NCBI RefSeq assembly: GCF_007860095.1
Contig: NZ_SJPT01000004.1
Span: 469,260-533,259 of the forward strand
DNA: 64,000 nucleotides
Source: Novipirellula galeiformis
Lineage (GTDB): Bacteria > Planctomycetota > Planctomycetia > Pirellulales > Pirellulaceae
Reading direction: 5' to 3'
Shown here: piece by piece, positions 16,188 to 26,223 of the stretch
Layout: each line of letters begins with the position of its first letter
Numbering within the stretch: position 1 is the first letter of the stretch
Notes under the pieces: model-generated
What the model saw: only the letters and a program-made list of their open reading frames with translations
Told to the model about the DNA's origin: nothing
The model's database searches: none
Translations under genes and position numbers: made by a program

Positions 16188-19100
16188 ATGAGCAAGGGCG
16201 ATAAAACAATCGAATCGAAGGTCGACACCGGCATCCGAGACAATCATCGACGCGGCACCGTCGGCGATTTTTTGATGGAGAAGGTTAAGCCGGGTTCTGA
16301 ACTTTCGATCGTCTCCGCTTACTTCACGATCTACGCTTACGCGGCATTGAGATCGACGCTGGACTCCATCGGACACCTCAATTTTCTATTTGGCGAGCCA
16401 ACATTCGTCAGTCGCCTTGATCCCGAGAAGAATCAGTCCAAAGCGTTTCTTTTGCAAGATTCCTCATTGCACCTCAGCAATCGTTTGAAACAGAAACGTG
16501 CCGCACGCCAGTGTGCCGACTGGATTCGCGATAAGGTTGAAATTCGCACTGTCAAGCAAACGAACCTGCTTCACGGCAAGATGTACCATGTCGACCGTGA
16601 CGGTGTCGAAGAAGCGATTCTCGGCAGTTCCAATTTTACGGTTCGCGGACTTGGACTCGGTAGCCAAGGGAACAACATTGAACTGAACCTGGTTGTAGAC
16701 AGTAATCGCGATCGTCGTGAATTAAAGCAGTGGTTTCTGGAACTTTGGAATGATCCGCAAATGGTCCGGGACGTCAAAGCGGACGTCATCCAGTTCCTCG
16801 AACGGCTTTATGCCAACCAGAGTCCGCAGTTCGTATACTACCTAACGCTTTTTAAATTGTTTCGTGAATATCTGGATGGTAATCTTGACGTTGATGATTC
16901 GCTCAACAGGCTCGCTTTACCTGACACCGATATTTGGAAGGCTTTGTTTTCGTTTCAAAAAGACGGCGCCAAAGCGGCGATCAATAAGATTTTGCAATAC
17001 AACGGCTGCATCTTGGCCGACAGCGTTGGTCTCGGCAAAACTTACACGGCGCTCGCAGTCATCAAGTATTTCGAACTTCGCAATGAGCGAGTGCTTGTTC
17101 TCTGTCCCAAAAAACTCCGTCGCAACTGGACCGTCTATCAGGCCAACAGCAAATTGAATCCGTTCACAGACGATCGATTTCGATTTGATGTACTCCACCA
17201 CACCGACATGTCACGTGATCGGGGAGAGTCGAACGGCATCGACCTCGCCGACCTTAACTGGGGCGCTTACGATCTTGTCGTCATCGACGAGTCTCACAAC
17301 TTTCGCAACAACGCGCAAGCAGTTCAGCGTCCTGGCGACGCCAAGCGACGACGAAGTCGGTACGAGCGTTTAATGGAGGACATTGTAGCCTCCGGTGCAA
17401 ATACCAAGATGCTCCTGCTTTCGGCGACGCCGGTGAATAATCAACTGGCTGACTTGAGGAACCAAATATCGTTTATCGCGGGTGCCGATGTTGCTCGAGA
17501 CAGTGTTGCCGACCGTGCCTTTCGTCAGAAACTGGGGATTGCGTCGGTCAAGGAAACCACGCGTAGAGCACAGGCACAGTTCACGCTTTGGTCCAAGCGA
17601 CCTGCGGAACAACGAAAGACAAGAGATTTGATCGCCGCGATCGGCGGTGACTTCTTTAAGTTACTTGACGGACTTAGCATCGCTCGTTCACGCCGCCAAA
17701 TCGCGACTTACTATGCCGAAGAGATCAAACGACTAGGTGGCTTTCCCAAACGGCCACCGCCAAAGGCAATTCATGCAACGATCGACCTGGATGAAAAATT
17801 CCTCTCCTTTGAACAGCTCGATTCCGAGATCGGTCGATTGACGCTGGCACTTTACCATCCTTCAAGCAAGCTGCGTGATGATCTCCCCGAAGAAGTTCGG
17901 GCTGGCTATGAAGCCAAAATCAACGGCGTGTTTACACAAGAAGGCCGCGAACGAATCTTGATCTCGATGATGAAGATTAACTTCCTCAAGCGTCTTGAAA
18001 GTTCCGTCGATTCATTCCGGTTGACGCTCGGGCGAACTATCGAAAAGATCGACAAACTCGAAGAGCGGATCGAGGCGTTTGAGAATCATCAGGAATCCAA
18101 TCCTGAGATCGACTTCGATTCTCTCACGCCCGATGACTTTGAGGACCCTGATTTTGAGGGCGAAGATTTTACGATTGGCGGTCGGCGGCGAATACACTTA
18201 GCGCACATCAAACTTCCTGAATGGCTGAAGGAAGTCCGTAACGACCGCACGCAATTGCAGTTCTTGCTCAAGAAGACTGAGGTCGTCACGGCAGCTCGCG
18301 ATGGCAAGCTAGCCGAACTTCGATCGCTGATTCAAAGCAAAGCGAGTAAACCGACCACAAACCGCGATGGCAAGCCAAACCGGAAAATCTTGATCTTCAC
18401 CGCGTTCAGCGACACGGCTCAATACGTGTACCGCGAACTTGCCGGCTGGGCACAAACGGAGCTTGGAATTCATACGGCCCTTGTGCGTGGCGATGGTGCT
18501 AATCAAGCATCTCTGGGACGAAGTGATTACGACAGCATCCTGACAAACTTTTCGCCCATGTCGAAACGTCGTAGCGAGCAGGAGTCCGAATTTGAAGATC
18601 AAGCCCAAGAGATCGACATGCTGATCGCAACCGACTGCATCAGTGAAGGTCAGAACTTGCAGGACTGTGACCTGTTGGTCAATTACGACATCCACTGGAA
18701 CCCCGTGCGGATCATTCAGCGGTTTGGGCGAATTGATCGGATCGGGTCTCGCAACGACAGCGTCCAGCTTGTCAACTTCTGGCCGGTAGCTGATTTAGAT
18801 CGTTACATCAACGTCAAACATCGCGTCGAAGCCCGTATGGCTCTGGTGGATCTGTCGGCGACGCAGGCCGATAACTTGCTCGACCCCAGCCAACTCGAAG
18901 ACTTGATCAAAGAGGACATGCTGTTCCGCGACAAGCAGCTCGAGCGACTTCGAGATGAGATTTTGGATCTCGAAGACCTTGACGACAGCGTTTCATTGAC
19001 TGACTTTTCTCTCGACGAGTTTCGTCTTGACTTGTTGAGATTTTTAGAAGCGAACCGTAGCGAGTTGGAGGAGTCGCCTGAAGGAATCTATGCGGTCGTT

Positions 19101-19577
19101 GGACCGAACTCGGAAGTTCCAATCGGTCGAGCAGGCGTGTTGTTCTGTTTGCGTCATCGACGAGGGGAAGGTTCTCCGAATCCAGAAATGGTCAGCTCCG
19201 ACTCTGCCGGGCTGAACCCGCTCGCTCCGTATTACCTCGTCTATGTATTGGACGATGGCACGGTTCGATTGACTTTCGCTCAGCCTAAGCAGGCGATGAT
19301 GTTGCTGCGCGACCTAGCCGCGGATCACCCTCGTGCGATTGAAAGCCTTTGCAATTTGTTTGATGCGAACACATCGGACGGCGCCGACATGAGTCATTAC
19401 GACGAACTGCTTACCAAAGTACTCGCGTCGATCGAAAACACATTCCGCAAAAAGGCCACTTCCAATTTGCTTTCCGGACGTGACGCCGTTCTGCCCACTT
19501 CCGGAGAAACCCCGGCGGCTGATGGTGACGACTTTGACTTGGTCACATGGCTCGCGATTTTAGAGTCAAGCCCCTAA
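16188..19577 (+). CDS. PLD-domain SNF2-type helicase
   Basis: Large protein of 1,129 residues, cytoplasmic, likely the ATP-driven motor or nuclease of a restriction-type system. Residues 30-200 form a phospholipase-D-like nuclease half-site: LLHGKMYHV (HxK at 129-131) followed by ILGSSNFT (146-151). Residues 250-480 are the first helicase lobe, with Walker A DSVGLGKT (278-285), the Walker B box VIDESHNFRN near 367 and motif III LLLSATPVNN near 412. The second lobe has ATDCISEGQNLQ and the arginine-finger motif RIIQRFGRIDRIGS near 845. The linker between the lobes is charged and coiled. ATG 16188 begins the conserved part. It precedes the methyltransferase gene by 151 bp. A restriction or phage-defence role is inferred from context. 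Confidence 0.88.
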   Translation: MSKGDKTIESKVDTGIRDNHRRGTVGDFLMEKVKPGSELSIVSAYFTIYAYAALRSTLDSIGHLNFLFGEPTFVSRLDPEKNQSKAFLLQDSSLHLSNRLKQKRAARQCADWIRDKVEIRTVKQTNLLHGKMYHVDRDGVEEAILGSSNFTVRGLGLGSQGNNIELNLVVDSNRDRRELKQWFLELWNDPQMVRDVKADVIQFLERLYANQSPQFVYYLTLFKLFREYLDGNLDVDDSLNRLALPDTDIWKALFSFQKDGAKAAINKILQYNGCILADSVGLGKTYTALAVIKYFELRNERVLVLCPKKLRRNWTVYQANSKLNPFTDDRFRFDVLHHTDMSRDRGESNGIDLADLNWGAYDLVVIDESHNFRNNAQAVQRPGDAKRRRSRYERLMEDIVASGANTKMLLLSATPVNNQLADLRNQISFIAGADVARDSVADRAFRQKLGIASVKETTRRAQAQFTLWSKRPAEQRKTRDLIAAIGGDFFKLLDGLSIARSRRQIATYYAEEIKRLGGFPKRPPPKAIHATIDLDEKFLSFEQLDSEIGRLTLALYHPSSKLRDDLPEEVRAGYEAKINGVFTQEGRERILISMMKINFLKRLESSVDSFRLTLGRTIEKIDKLEERIEAFENHQESNPEIDFDSLTPDDFEDPDFEGEDFTIGGRRRIHLAHIKLPEWLKEVRNDRTQLQFLLKKTEVVTAARDGKLAELRSLIQSKASKPTTNRDGKPNRKILIFTAFSDTAQYVYRELAGWAQTELGIHTALVRGDGANQASLGRSDYDSILTNFSPMSKRRSEQESEFEDQAQEIDMLIATDCISEGQNLQDCDLLVNYDIHWNPVRIIQRFGRIDRIGSRNDSVQLVNFWPVADLDRYINVKHRVEARMALVDLSATQADNLLDPSQLEDLIKEDMLFRDKQLERLRDEILDLEDLDDSVSLTDFSLDEFRLDLLRFLEANRSELEESPEGIYAVVGPNSEVPIGRAGVLFCLRHRRGEGSPNPEMVSSDSAGLNPLAPYYLVYVLDDGTVRLTFAQPKQAMMLLRDLAADHPRAIESLCNLFDANTSDGADMSHYDELLTKVLASIENTFRKKATSNLLSGRDAVLPTSGETPAADGDDFDLVTWLAILESSP

Positions 19578-19722
19578 ACCGATCGGCGTCGCCCAGTACG
19601 AATTGCAAACCAAGTTGCCAACGGAACTCGAAGGCAAACTCCCCACCGCCGAACAACTCACCAGCGTCGTCCGCCGCGCCTTTCCTGACGACACCACACC
19701 GGAAATCACGGACGAAGATTAA
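19576..19722 (+). pseudogene. C-terminal remnant of a DUF1016 (YhcG-type PD-(D/E)XK) gene
   Basis: Between helicase and methyltransferase, the frame starting at 19576 encodes 48 residues: KPIGVAQYELQTKLPTEL, then EGKLPTAEQLTSVV and an acidic tail ending at TAA 19720-19722. This is the characteristic C-terminus of DUF1016 proteins (KPIGVAxYxL...LPxEL...LP). No start codon or catalytic domain precedes it; its frame runs straight back into the helicase coding sequence at the stop. It looks like what is left of a nuclease gene after the helicase gene was inserted or joined upstream. Confidence 0.75.
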
Positions 19723-19728
19723 AATAAT

Positions 19729-22700
19729 ATGACTGACATTCGCGACACCATCCGTCAATCCATCCAATCGCTGTCTGCTAAATCGCTTTGCGAAAATGCG
19801 GTCGAGTTTTTGCGCACGCTCGGCTACAGCAGTGAAAGAACGATCGACCTAGGGTCCTCGAAGCCCGAAGGATTCTTAGAATTTGTAAAGCAGAATGCCG
19901 AAGACGGCGTCTTCAATGAACAGAAAGCACTTTTCGATCAGTGGAAATCAGCTGACTTGTTGTTCCAGCTGACTGACAGCGAACTTTCCACTCAGAAAAG
20001 CCTGTTTGAAGAAACCAATATCAACGCCGGATTACTTCGATCGTATCTGTTCTTCGCAATCGAGCTCAGCGGTGACGACTACTCGCGAGGCCGGTTGACC
20101 GACATCGCTCGTCAAATTAATCGCGTGTTCCCGATGCCAGTGATGGTGCTACTAAAACACAAAGCGGCAAAGCAGCCCGTGCTGTCAATCGCCGTCATCA
20201 ACCGGAGGCAAAACAAGCGAGACTCGTCGCGTGATGTCCTCGGCAAAGTCACGATCATTCGCGACATCGTGATTGAAGATCCCCATCGCGGCCACTTGGA
20301 TATCCTCGCTTCTTTCGCACTCGAAACGCTTCGTGAACAGTCTCGCGAACCGATCGAGACCTTCGACGCACTACACGTCGCATGGGAACAAATCTTCAAC
20401 GTAGAGCTGCTCAACCAGCGATTCTATAGAGAACTCGCCAGTTGGTACTTCTGGGCACTCACGCAAGTCGAGTACCCTGATGACGTTGAAGAAGACGAAG
20501 TCAAACGAAATGCCACATCGCTAATCCGCCTATTGACTCGGCTGATCTTCTGCTGGTTCCTCAAAGAGAAGGGGCTGATTCCGCCATCGCTGTTCGATGA
20601 ACATGCGTTGAAGGAACTGCTCGTCGATCTCAAATCCGACTCTAATACTTACCATCAAGGAATTTTGCAAAATCTGTTCTTCGGCACACTAAACCAACAG
20701 ATGGGCAAAAACCCGAAAACCAAGAAATCATACCGCGAATTCGCCAAAGACGAAGGGTTTAAGAAAAACCGATCAACCTACGACGTCAACAATCTCTATC
20801 GCTACGAAGCGCTGTTTCATGATGCTGACGAAGCGATCAAGCAGTTTGCTGACATCCCATTTCTTAACGGTGGTCTCTTTGAGTGCCTGGATCGCACCGA
20901 TGAGAAAACCGGCAAGAAACTTTACATCGACGGCTTTTCACGGAACAAAAAGAAGCGTCCTCAAGTTCCCAACTACCTCTTTTTCTCCGAGCCGATACAT
21001 GGAGTGGACCTTTCTGGCCCGAATGCGTACGGCATCCGTTCCCGTCGAAATGAAACGGTTCGTGGCCTTATTCGGATCCTAAATGCCTACAAATTCACAA
21101 TCGTTGAAAACACGCCCATCGACCAAGAAATAGCTCTTGACCCCGAACTATTGGGCAAGGTGTTTGAAAACTTATTGGCGTCGTACAACGAAGAAACCAA
21201 AACGACCGCGAGAAAGCAAACCGGATCGTTCTACACGCCACGCCCGATCGTCGAATACATGGTTGACGAATCGCTCAAGGCCCACCTACGAACGGCGCTC
21301 ACAAGCTCAGGACTAAGTGAAGACACAGCACGCGATGGGCTTGAATCGCTTTTCGCGTACACCGAACAGCCACATCCCTTCGACGATGATCAAATCGACA
21401 CGTTGCTCGAAGCGATCCACGCCTGCAAAATCCTCGATCCCGCGTGCGGTAGCGGCGCGTTCCCAATGGGGATGCTACAAAAGCTTGTCTACGTCATCCA
21501 CAAGCTTGATCCCGATAACGCAAAGTGGATGCAATTGCAAATTGACAAAGCTGACGAAATTCCAGACTCGTCTGCCCGCAACGCCGCCGTCGCAGCGATA
21601 GAAAAGGACTTTCGCGATAACGACGACGACTATGGTCGCAAGCTGTACCTCATTGAAAACTGCTTGTACGGGGTCGATATCCAACCGATCGCCATCCAGA
21701 TCTCGAAGCTGCGTTTCTTCATCTCGTTGATTTGTGACCAACGCACGAACCGTAGCAAGAAAGATAATCACGGCATCCGACCGCTACCCAACCTTGAAAC
21801 CAAGTTCGTCGCCGCGGACACGCTGATCTCGCTTAAGAAAGACGCCCAGCTCGAACTCTTCGAAAGTAAGAAGATTCAGAAGCTCGAGAAGGAACTGCAG
21901 CGAATCCGTCACGACCATTTTGCTGCAACAACCCGTCAGAAGAAGCAATCACTGCAAAAGCGAGATCGAGAGATCCGAGCCGCGATGGCGAAAGAGCTCG
22001 AGCAGTCTACGTTCTGGGATCAGGACACCGCTTTGAAGCTGGCTGGATGGGATCCGTATGACCCACAGGGATCAGCGTCGTTCTTTGAGCCGCTCTGGAT
22101 GTTCGATAAGTCACTATCGGATGGGTTTGATCTCTTGGTTGGAAATCCTCCTTACATCTCAGTTGAACGTTTCGCAGGTACGTCGGTTCAGAATAGTTGG
22201 AAAGATCGATACAAAACATACGCGGCCCGCGGCGATATTTATTGTTTTTTCTACGAACGCGGAGCAGAGCTCCTTCGCGATAACGGAACATTGACATACA
22301 TCACCTCCAACAAATGGATGCGAGCCGGCTACGGAAAAATGCTTCGAAAATTCCTTAGCAATAAGGTCGACACGCAGGCCGTACTCGATTTCGGAATGGC
22401 ACAGAATTTTGGTGCTGCAACGACATATACCTGCATAACCCGATTTGCTGCGAATCCGTCTCGACAAAAAGTGCGATCGTGTTATGCAAGTGACGATCGC
22501 GCAGCAATGGCCGATCCAGCACGCTACTTCTTAGCAAATTCGGTGGTTCAATCCAGCCTGTCTGAAGATCCCTGGGTGGTTCTTTCCTCCAAGACTCAAG
22601 AGATTAAGTCTGCTGTTGAGGCGGGTGGCTTAAAGTTGAAGGATTGGAACATACAGATTAACTATGGGATAAAGACTGGGTTCAATGAGGCGTTCTACCT

Positions 22701-23634
22701 AAGCCAGGAGCAGCGTGATGAAATTGTCGAAGAGGATCCCTCTTCAGTAGATGTGATCCATCGCCTCATTCGCGGCCGAGATATCTCGCGTTATCGGGTT
22801 AGCTGGCCCAATGCGTTTCAACTTGCGTTCCCATTCGGTTCCTACACAACGCTTCAGGTTGACTACCCAGCAGTTTTCCGTCATCTGTCTGCCTTTGAAA
22901 AACAGTTAAGGAAGCGTGGCCAATGCCAGTACTCCCGAGCTTCTTTGCGGTCTGCTGGTGAGCAGGAATACCCAGGGCAACATCATTGGCTTGAACTCGA
23001 CAATAACCCTACTAGTGATTTTCTAGACGTGTTCTCGAAGCCAAAGATCTTGTACCAGGAAATAGCTCAGAAACTCCCTTTCTATTTCGATCTCAACGAA
23101 CACTACGTCGTCAATGATACTTGTTACGTCATGACGAGTGACACAGAATGTCTCGAATCGCTTGTCTGTGTTTTGAATTCGTCGGTTTTTCGTTGCTGCT
23201 TCAAAAACAACTTCCCAGAAAACGCGGGAAACACATATCGCGTGAAGAAGTCGTTTTTCGAGCTGATCCCAATACGTCGAATTGAATCTAGGTATCAAGA
23301 CACGTTTCGGGCGTTGGTTCATTTTGTCCAGCACGCACGGCGATCAGGCATGGAGTCAATCGCAACGTTCCTGGAAGACCTAATTGATGGATGCGTAATG
23401 GAATCCTATTTTAGAGAGCATATGGCCGAGCGTGATCTGTTGTTTTTGGATGACTTAGTAAGTGAGCTTGAAGACTTTGATCCCTCTACGAGTGAATCGA
23501 AGCGGAGCGGCTATCTGGATTATTTCTATAGAACACATAACGCGCCGGAGGCACCGATCCGCAATCGTCTGCTGCGTATTTCGGCCGACAGTCCAGATCT
23601 ACTGGCGGTGATCAAAAAAGAGGGGCGTGTTTAA
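19729..23634 (+). CDS. Eco57I-type N6-adenine DNA methyltransferase (type IIG-like / PglX-like)
   Basis: Protein of 1,301 residues. The methylase core has GSFYTPRPIVEYMVDESL before motif I, motif I DPACGSGAFPMGML near residue 570, and motif IV VGNPPYISVERF near 806, which marks an adenine-N6 or cytosine-N4 enzyme of the gamma class. A long coiled, charged insert separates them (about 700-760). The C-terminal 450 residues fit a target-recognition domain of the TaqI/Eco57I type. The N-terminal 400 residues contain PMPVMVLLKH and an ED-rich stretch and could hold a degenerate nuclease, but I see no clear PD-(D/E)XK. The gene directly abuts the ATPase gene (TAA then ATG). It probably marks self DNA or supplies specificity for the helicase. 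Confidence 0.9.
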   Translation: MTDIRDTIRQSIQSLSAKSLCENAVEFLRTLGYSSERTIDLGSSKPEGFLEFVKQNAEDGVFNEQKALFDQWKSADLLFQLTDSELSTQKSLFEETNINAGLLRSYLFFAIELSGDDYSRGRLTDIARQINRVFPMPVMVLLKHKAAKQPVLSIAVINRRQNKRDSSRDVLGKVTIIRDIVIEDPHRGHLDILASFALETLREQSREPIETFDALHVAWEQIFNVELLNQRFYRELASWYFWALTQVEYPDDVEEDEVKRNATSLIRLLTRLIFCWFLKEKGLIPPSLFDEHALKELLVDLKSDSNTYHQGILQNLFFGTLNQQMGKNPKTKKSYREFAKDEGFKKNRSTYDVNNLYRYEALFHDADEAIKQFADIPFLNGGLFECLDRTDEKTGKKLYIDGFSRNKKKRPQVPNYLFFSEPIHGVDLSGPNAYGIRSRRNETVRGLIRILNAYKFTIVENTPIDQEIALDPELLGKVFENLLASYNEETKTTARKQTGSFYTPRPIVEYMVDESLKAHLRTALTSSGLSEDTARDGLESLFAYTEQPHPFDDDQIDTLLEAIHACKILDPACGSGAFPMGMLQKLVYVIHKLDPDNAKWMQLQIDKADEIPDSSARNAAVAAIEKDFRDNDDDYGRKLYLIENCLYGVDIQPIAIQISKLRFFISLICDQRTNRSKKDNHGIRPLPNLETKFVAADTLISLKKDAQLELFESKKIQKLEKELQRIRHDHFAATTRQKKQSLQKRDREIRAAMAKELEQSTFWDQDTALKLAGWDPYDPQGSASFFEPLWMFDKSLSDGFDLLVGNPPYISVERFAGTSVQNSWKDRYKTYAARGDIYCFFYERGAELLRDNGTLTYITSNKWMRAGYGKMLRKFLSNKVDTQAVLDFGMAQNFGAATTYTCITRFAANPSRQKVRSCYASDDRAAMADPARYFLANSVVQSSLSEDPWVVLSSKTQEIKSAVEAGGLKLKDWNIQINYGIKTGFNEAFYLSQEQRDEIVEEDPSSVDVIHRLIRGRDISRYRVSWPNAFQLAFPFGSYTTLQVDYPAVFRHLSAFEKQLRKRGQCQYSRASLRSAGEQEYPGQHHWLELDNNPTSDFLDVFSKPKILYQEIAQKLPFYFDLNEHYVVNDTCYVMTSDTECLESLVCVLNSSVFRCCFKNNFPENAGNTYRVKKSFFELIPIRRIESRYQDTFRALVHFVQHARRSGMESIATFLEDLIDGCVMESYFREHMAERDLLFLDDLVSELEDFDPSTSESKRSGYLDYFYRTHNAPEAPIRNRLLRISADSPDLLAVIKKEGRV

Positions 23635-25350
23635 ATGGCTCCCGCGTCGCTTCTGCATCGAATTGAGATTCGCAACTTTAAGGCATTTCGAGACTTCTCG
23701 CTTAATCTTGAAGGCCGACATCTACTTGTCTACGGTCCAAACGGCTCGGGGAAATCTTCGCTCTACTGGGCCCTTTACACATTCTTGCAGAGCGGGCGAA
23801 AGATGTCGATCGCGAAGTACTTCGATCCAGCTAGCCCTGAGCGATTGCTTAATATTCACGAAGACGCCGCAACTGTTCCCGGCGAAATCGCATTGACGCT
23901 TCGCGATACTCGCACCAAGAACGATACGACCTATCGAATAAGCCACGATACTCACGGGACCAGAAACCAGCCGGTGATAACCAAGGGTGAAATGGCCAGC
24001 GACTTTATTACCTATCGTTTCTTCTTTGGCTTTTCCCATTTTCGCAACTCACAGCGGTTCAACCTCTGGCCGCTGTTCGAGCGAGAGATCCTCCCATTCT
24101 GCGTCTCAACGAGCAACAAGAACCCCAAGGATTGCTGGGATTACATTAAGTCAGGCGACCCTAATCCCTGGGGAAGTCGGGGAATCGCAGGAACCGACGC
24201 ATATGATCAATTTCGAGCTCGAACAGACGAATTCGCCGCGATATTGAGTCCGATTATCGATTCGATCAGCGACAGGGCGCAGCGTTTTTACGACGATCAC
24301 TTCGCTGACAGTGCAGCCAAACTCAACCTGAAACTCAAGGTCACAAGCCCACCATCGTTTTCAGGCACCAGACAATCAGACGCTGACTTCAAAGTACCAA
24401 TGGTAGAGTTTGGCGTTCAACTCGACGGACAACCAATTACACGACCGCAGACCTTTCTCAACGAAGCCAAGCTCACACAGCTTGCCCTCTCGATACGATT
24501 TGCAGCATCACTCGTTAATCTCCATCAGGCGGAGATGAAACTGCTTGTTCTTGACGATTTGCTGGTGAGCTTGGACATGAGCAATCGAATGAAGGTTGTT
24601 GAGTTGCTTAACTCGCAAGAGTTTTCTGGATATCAAAAGATCATCCTGACTCATGAAATAGGCCTGTTCCAAGAACTTAGACGGCACATCGGAGCAGAAC
24701 ATCACGACTGGCAATACGCCAAGCTGTCAGGTGATGCCAAAGCCAGTCCGCAATTAGATATTGTCAAAACCGAACTTGAGATTGCCGAGGATTTTTTGGC
24801 GAATGATCAGCTTGCGGAGTGCGGCAATCGACTCCGCAAATGTGTTGAGCAGTCGCTAGAAGAGTTTCTGTCAGCCGCGAAAACGAAAAAGTTCGGAAGC
24901 CACGCGATTGAGCGAGGGGGCTTCGCAACTTTGGAGTCCAAAATCAGTGAAGCGAAAACGTTGCTTGCTCTCAAAGCACAGTATGAGCTTGCCAACTTGT
25001 TGCAGGCGAAGTTTACGCCTGAGCAGTTCAGGCAGCTGCTACGCGACGAAGGAATCGATCATACGAAGATCGATGTCGCCGATAAGAAGAAAAAAGGGCG
25101 GCTCGTTGCCAAGCTCTTGGCAGCACGAATTGAATTGCACGACGCAATTCTTGATTTGCTTACCGAAGAATCGAGGAAACAGCTTAATGCAATTCGACTT
25201 CTCAATGAAGTAAAGAAGATCAAAGATCGAATTCTCAACCCTGCTTCCCACGCTGGTGTCACACCGCTTTACACGAAGGAGGCTGAGGATGCGATCAAGA
25301 TCATTCATCAACTAAGTCCAGCACTTGGAGTCGCACTCGCATCACTTTAG
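23635..25350 (+). CDS. RecF/SMC-like AAA ATPase
   Basis: ATPase of 571 residues of the SMC/RecF/RloC type. The N-terminus is diagnostic: LHRIEIRNFKAFRDFSL, then Walker A YGPNGSGKSSL (residues 33-43). The C-terminal ABC half has LNEAKLTQLALSIR (signature-like helix) and Walker B LLVLDDLLVSLDMSNR near residue 303, ending in a long helical region (400-571) whose role is unclear. The start codon follows the methyltransferase stop with no gap, and GAGGGG in the end of that gene serves as the ribosome site, so the two are translationally coupled. Related ATPases work as nuclease regulators in phage-defence modules, for example OLD/RloC-type systems; no nuclease domain is recognisable here. Confidence 0.88.
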   Translation: MAPASLLHRIEIRNFKAFRDFSLNLEGRHLLVYGPNGSGKSSLYWALYTFLQSGRKMSIAKYFDPASPERLLNIHEDAATVPGEIALTLRDTRTKNDTTYRISHDTHGTRNQPVITKGEMASDFITYRFFFGFSHFRNSQRFNLWPLFEREILPFCVSTSNKNPKDCWDYIKSGDPNPWGSRGIAGTDAYDQFRARTDEFAAILSPIIDSISDRAQRFYDDHFADSAAKLNLKLKVTSPPSFSGTRQSDADFKVPMVEFGVQLDGQPITRPQTFLNEAKLTQLALSIRFAASLVNLHQAEMKLLVLDDLLVSLDMSNRMKVVELLNSQEFSGYQKIILTHEIGLFQELRRHIGAEHHDWQYAKLSGDAKASPQLDIVKTELEIAEDFLANDQLAECGNRLRKCVEQSLEEFLSAAKTKKFGSHAIERGGFATLESKISEAKTLLALKAQYELANLLQAKFTPEQFRQLLRDEGIDHTKIDVADKKKKGRLVAKLLAARIELHDAILDLLTEESRKQLNAIRLLNEVKKIKDRILNPASHAGVTPLYTKEAEDAIKIIHQLSPALGVALASL

Positions 25351-25409
25351 CAATCTAGGAATTGCCTGGCGGGATTTGTCAATATTCAATGTGTTAATGA
25401 AGCTGAACC

Positions 25410-26053
25410 ATGCTACCACAGAACCCAACTGCCGCATCACGAACTCGACTGATACTCGAGGATCTAGAAGCGGTTCGTGAAAATTTGCTTGCGCTTTCCG
25501 ACGACATTTGGCTTTCCATCGACCACAACGATGAACAGGCATTGGAAGAGGGCGTCGACTTCAAACGCGCATACAACACCAAGGTGGCTGCGTTCGACTC
25601 AGTCGCCAGTGAGCTTTCGGAGCTGGTTCAGCAATACACTAGCGTGAGATTAGATGAGGCCGAGCAAGCAAGCGGTTCAGATCGCGAACAGAACGAGAGA
25701 ATCATCGCGGAACTTGACCGTGAAGACCCTCATTTGTTGAATGAGGATTTTACGTACAAACGACCGTATGGATTCATCCTGGACCGCATGCGACGACGGG
25801 TGTCACCACGTGGCAACGGCTCTATGGGCTGGTCTGCCAGCATCTCGTTTCTCGCGACGAAGGTCGGTTTCGGTCCTTGCATGACTATCCCGACTTCATC
25901 AGCAACCGTGGGCATCACACGGTGACGCCGGATGCTACATCGCTTCGTAAAGCAATGCGATTAGCAGACGGATTGTTCGTCGAAAGCAATCTATCCGCCA
26001 ATAGCATCCGCGATGTGATCCTCCGAATGCTGGACGAGTTCGGAACCTGTTGA
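25410..26053 (+). pseudogene. uncharacterised small island gene, interrupted by a frameshift
   Basis: The first frame, from ATG 25410, gives an acidic helical protein (LILEDLEAVRENLLALSDD, then FKRAYNTKVAAFDSVASEL) and reaches YKRPYGFIL. From about 25780 it becomes arginine-rich and then loses protein character. In the next frame the sequence continues sensibly as GPHATTGVTTWQRLYGLV, then SRDEGRFRSLHDYPDFISN, HTVTPDATSLRKAMRLADG, and ends DEFGTC-stop at 26053. One missing base near 25780 would rejoin them into roughly 214 residues. Either the gene is inactive, the sequence has an error, or the ribosome shifts frame. I do not recognise the family. It follows the ATPase by 59 bp. Confidence 0.72.
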
Positions 26054-26223
26054 AAAGCATGAAGGTGTGCCTGCGAGAAGACCGTAATCCAGAAGCAGCG
26101 AACGAAAGTTTTCAGTAACTGATTCCGAGCAGCTCCCACGGCTATCCTCCCCCCCTAGCGATAGAAACAGGCTACAATTCTCTAAAAGAATTTTGCATTT
26201 TATTTTTGTTCAGTAGGTCACCG

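Noticed and set aside
16188-23634. DISARM class 1 call for the helicase and methylase pair
   Set aside because: The pair resembles DrmD and DrmMI, but no DrmA or DUF1998 DrmB is present and the helicase has an N-terminal PLD half-site, so the name is not supported.
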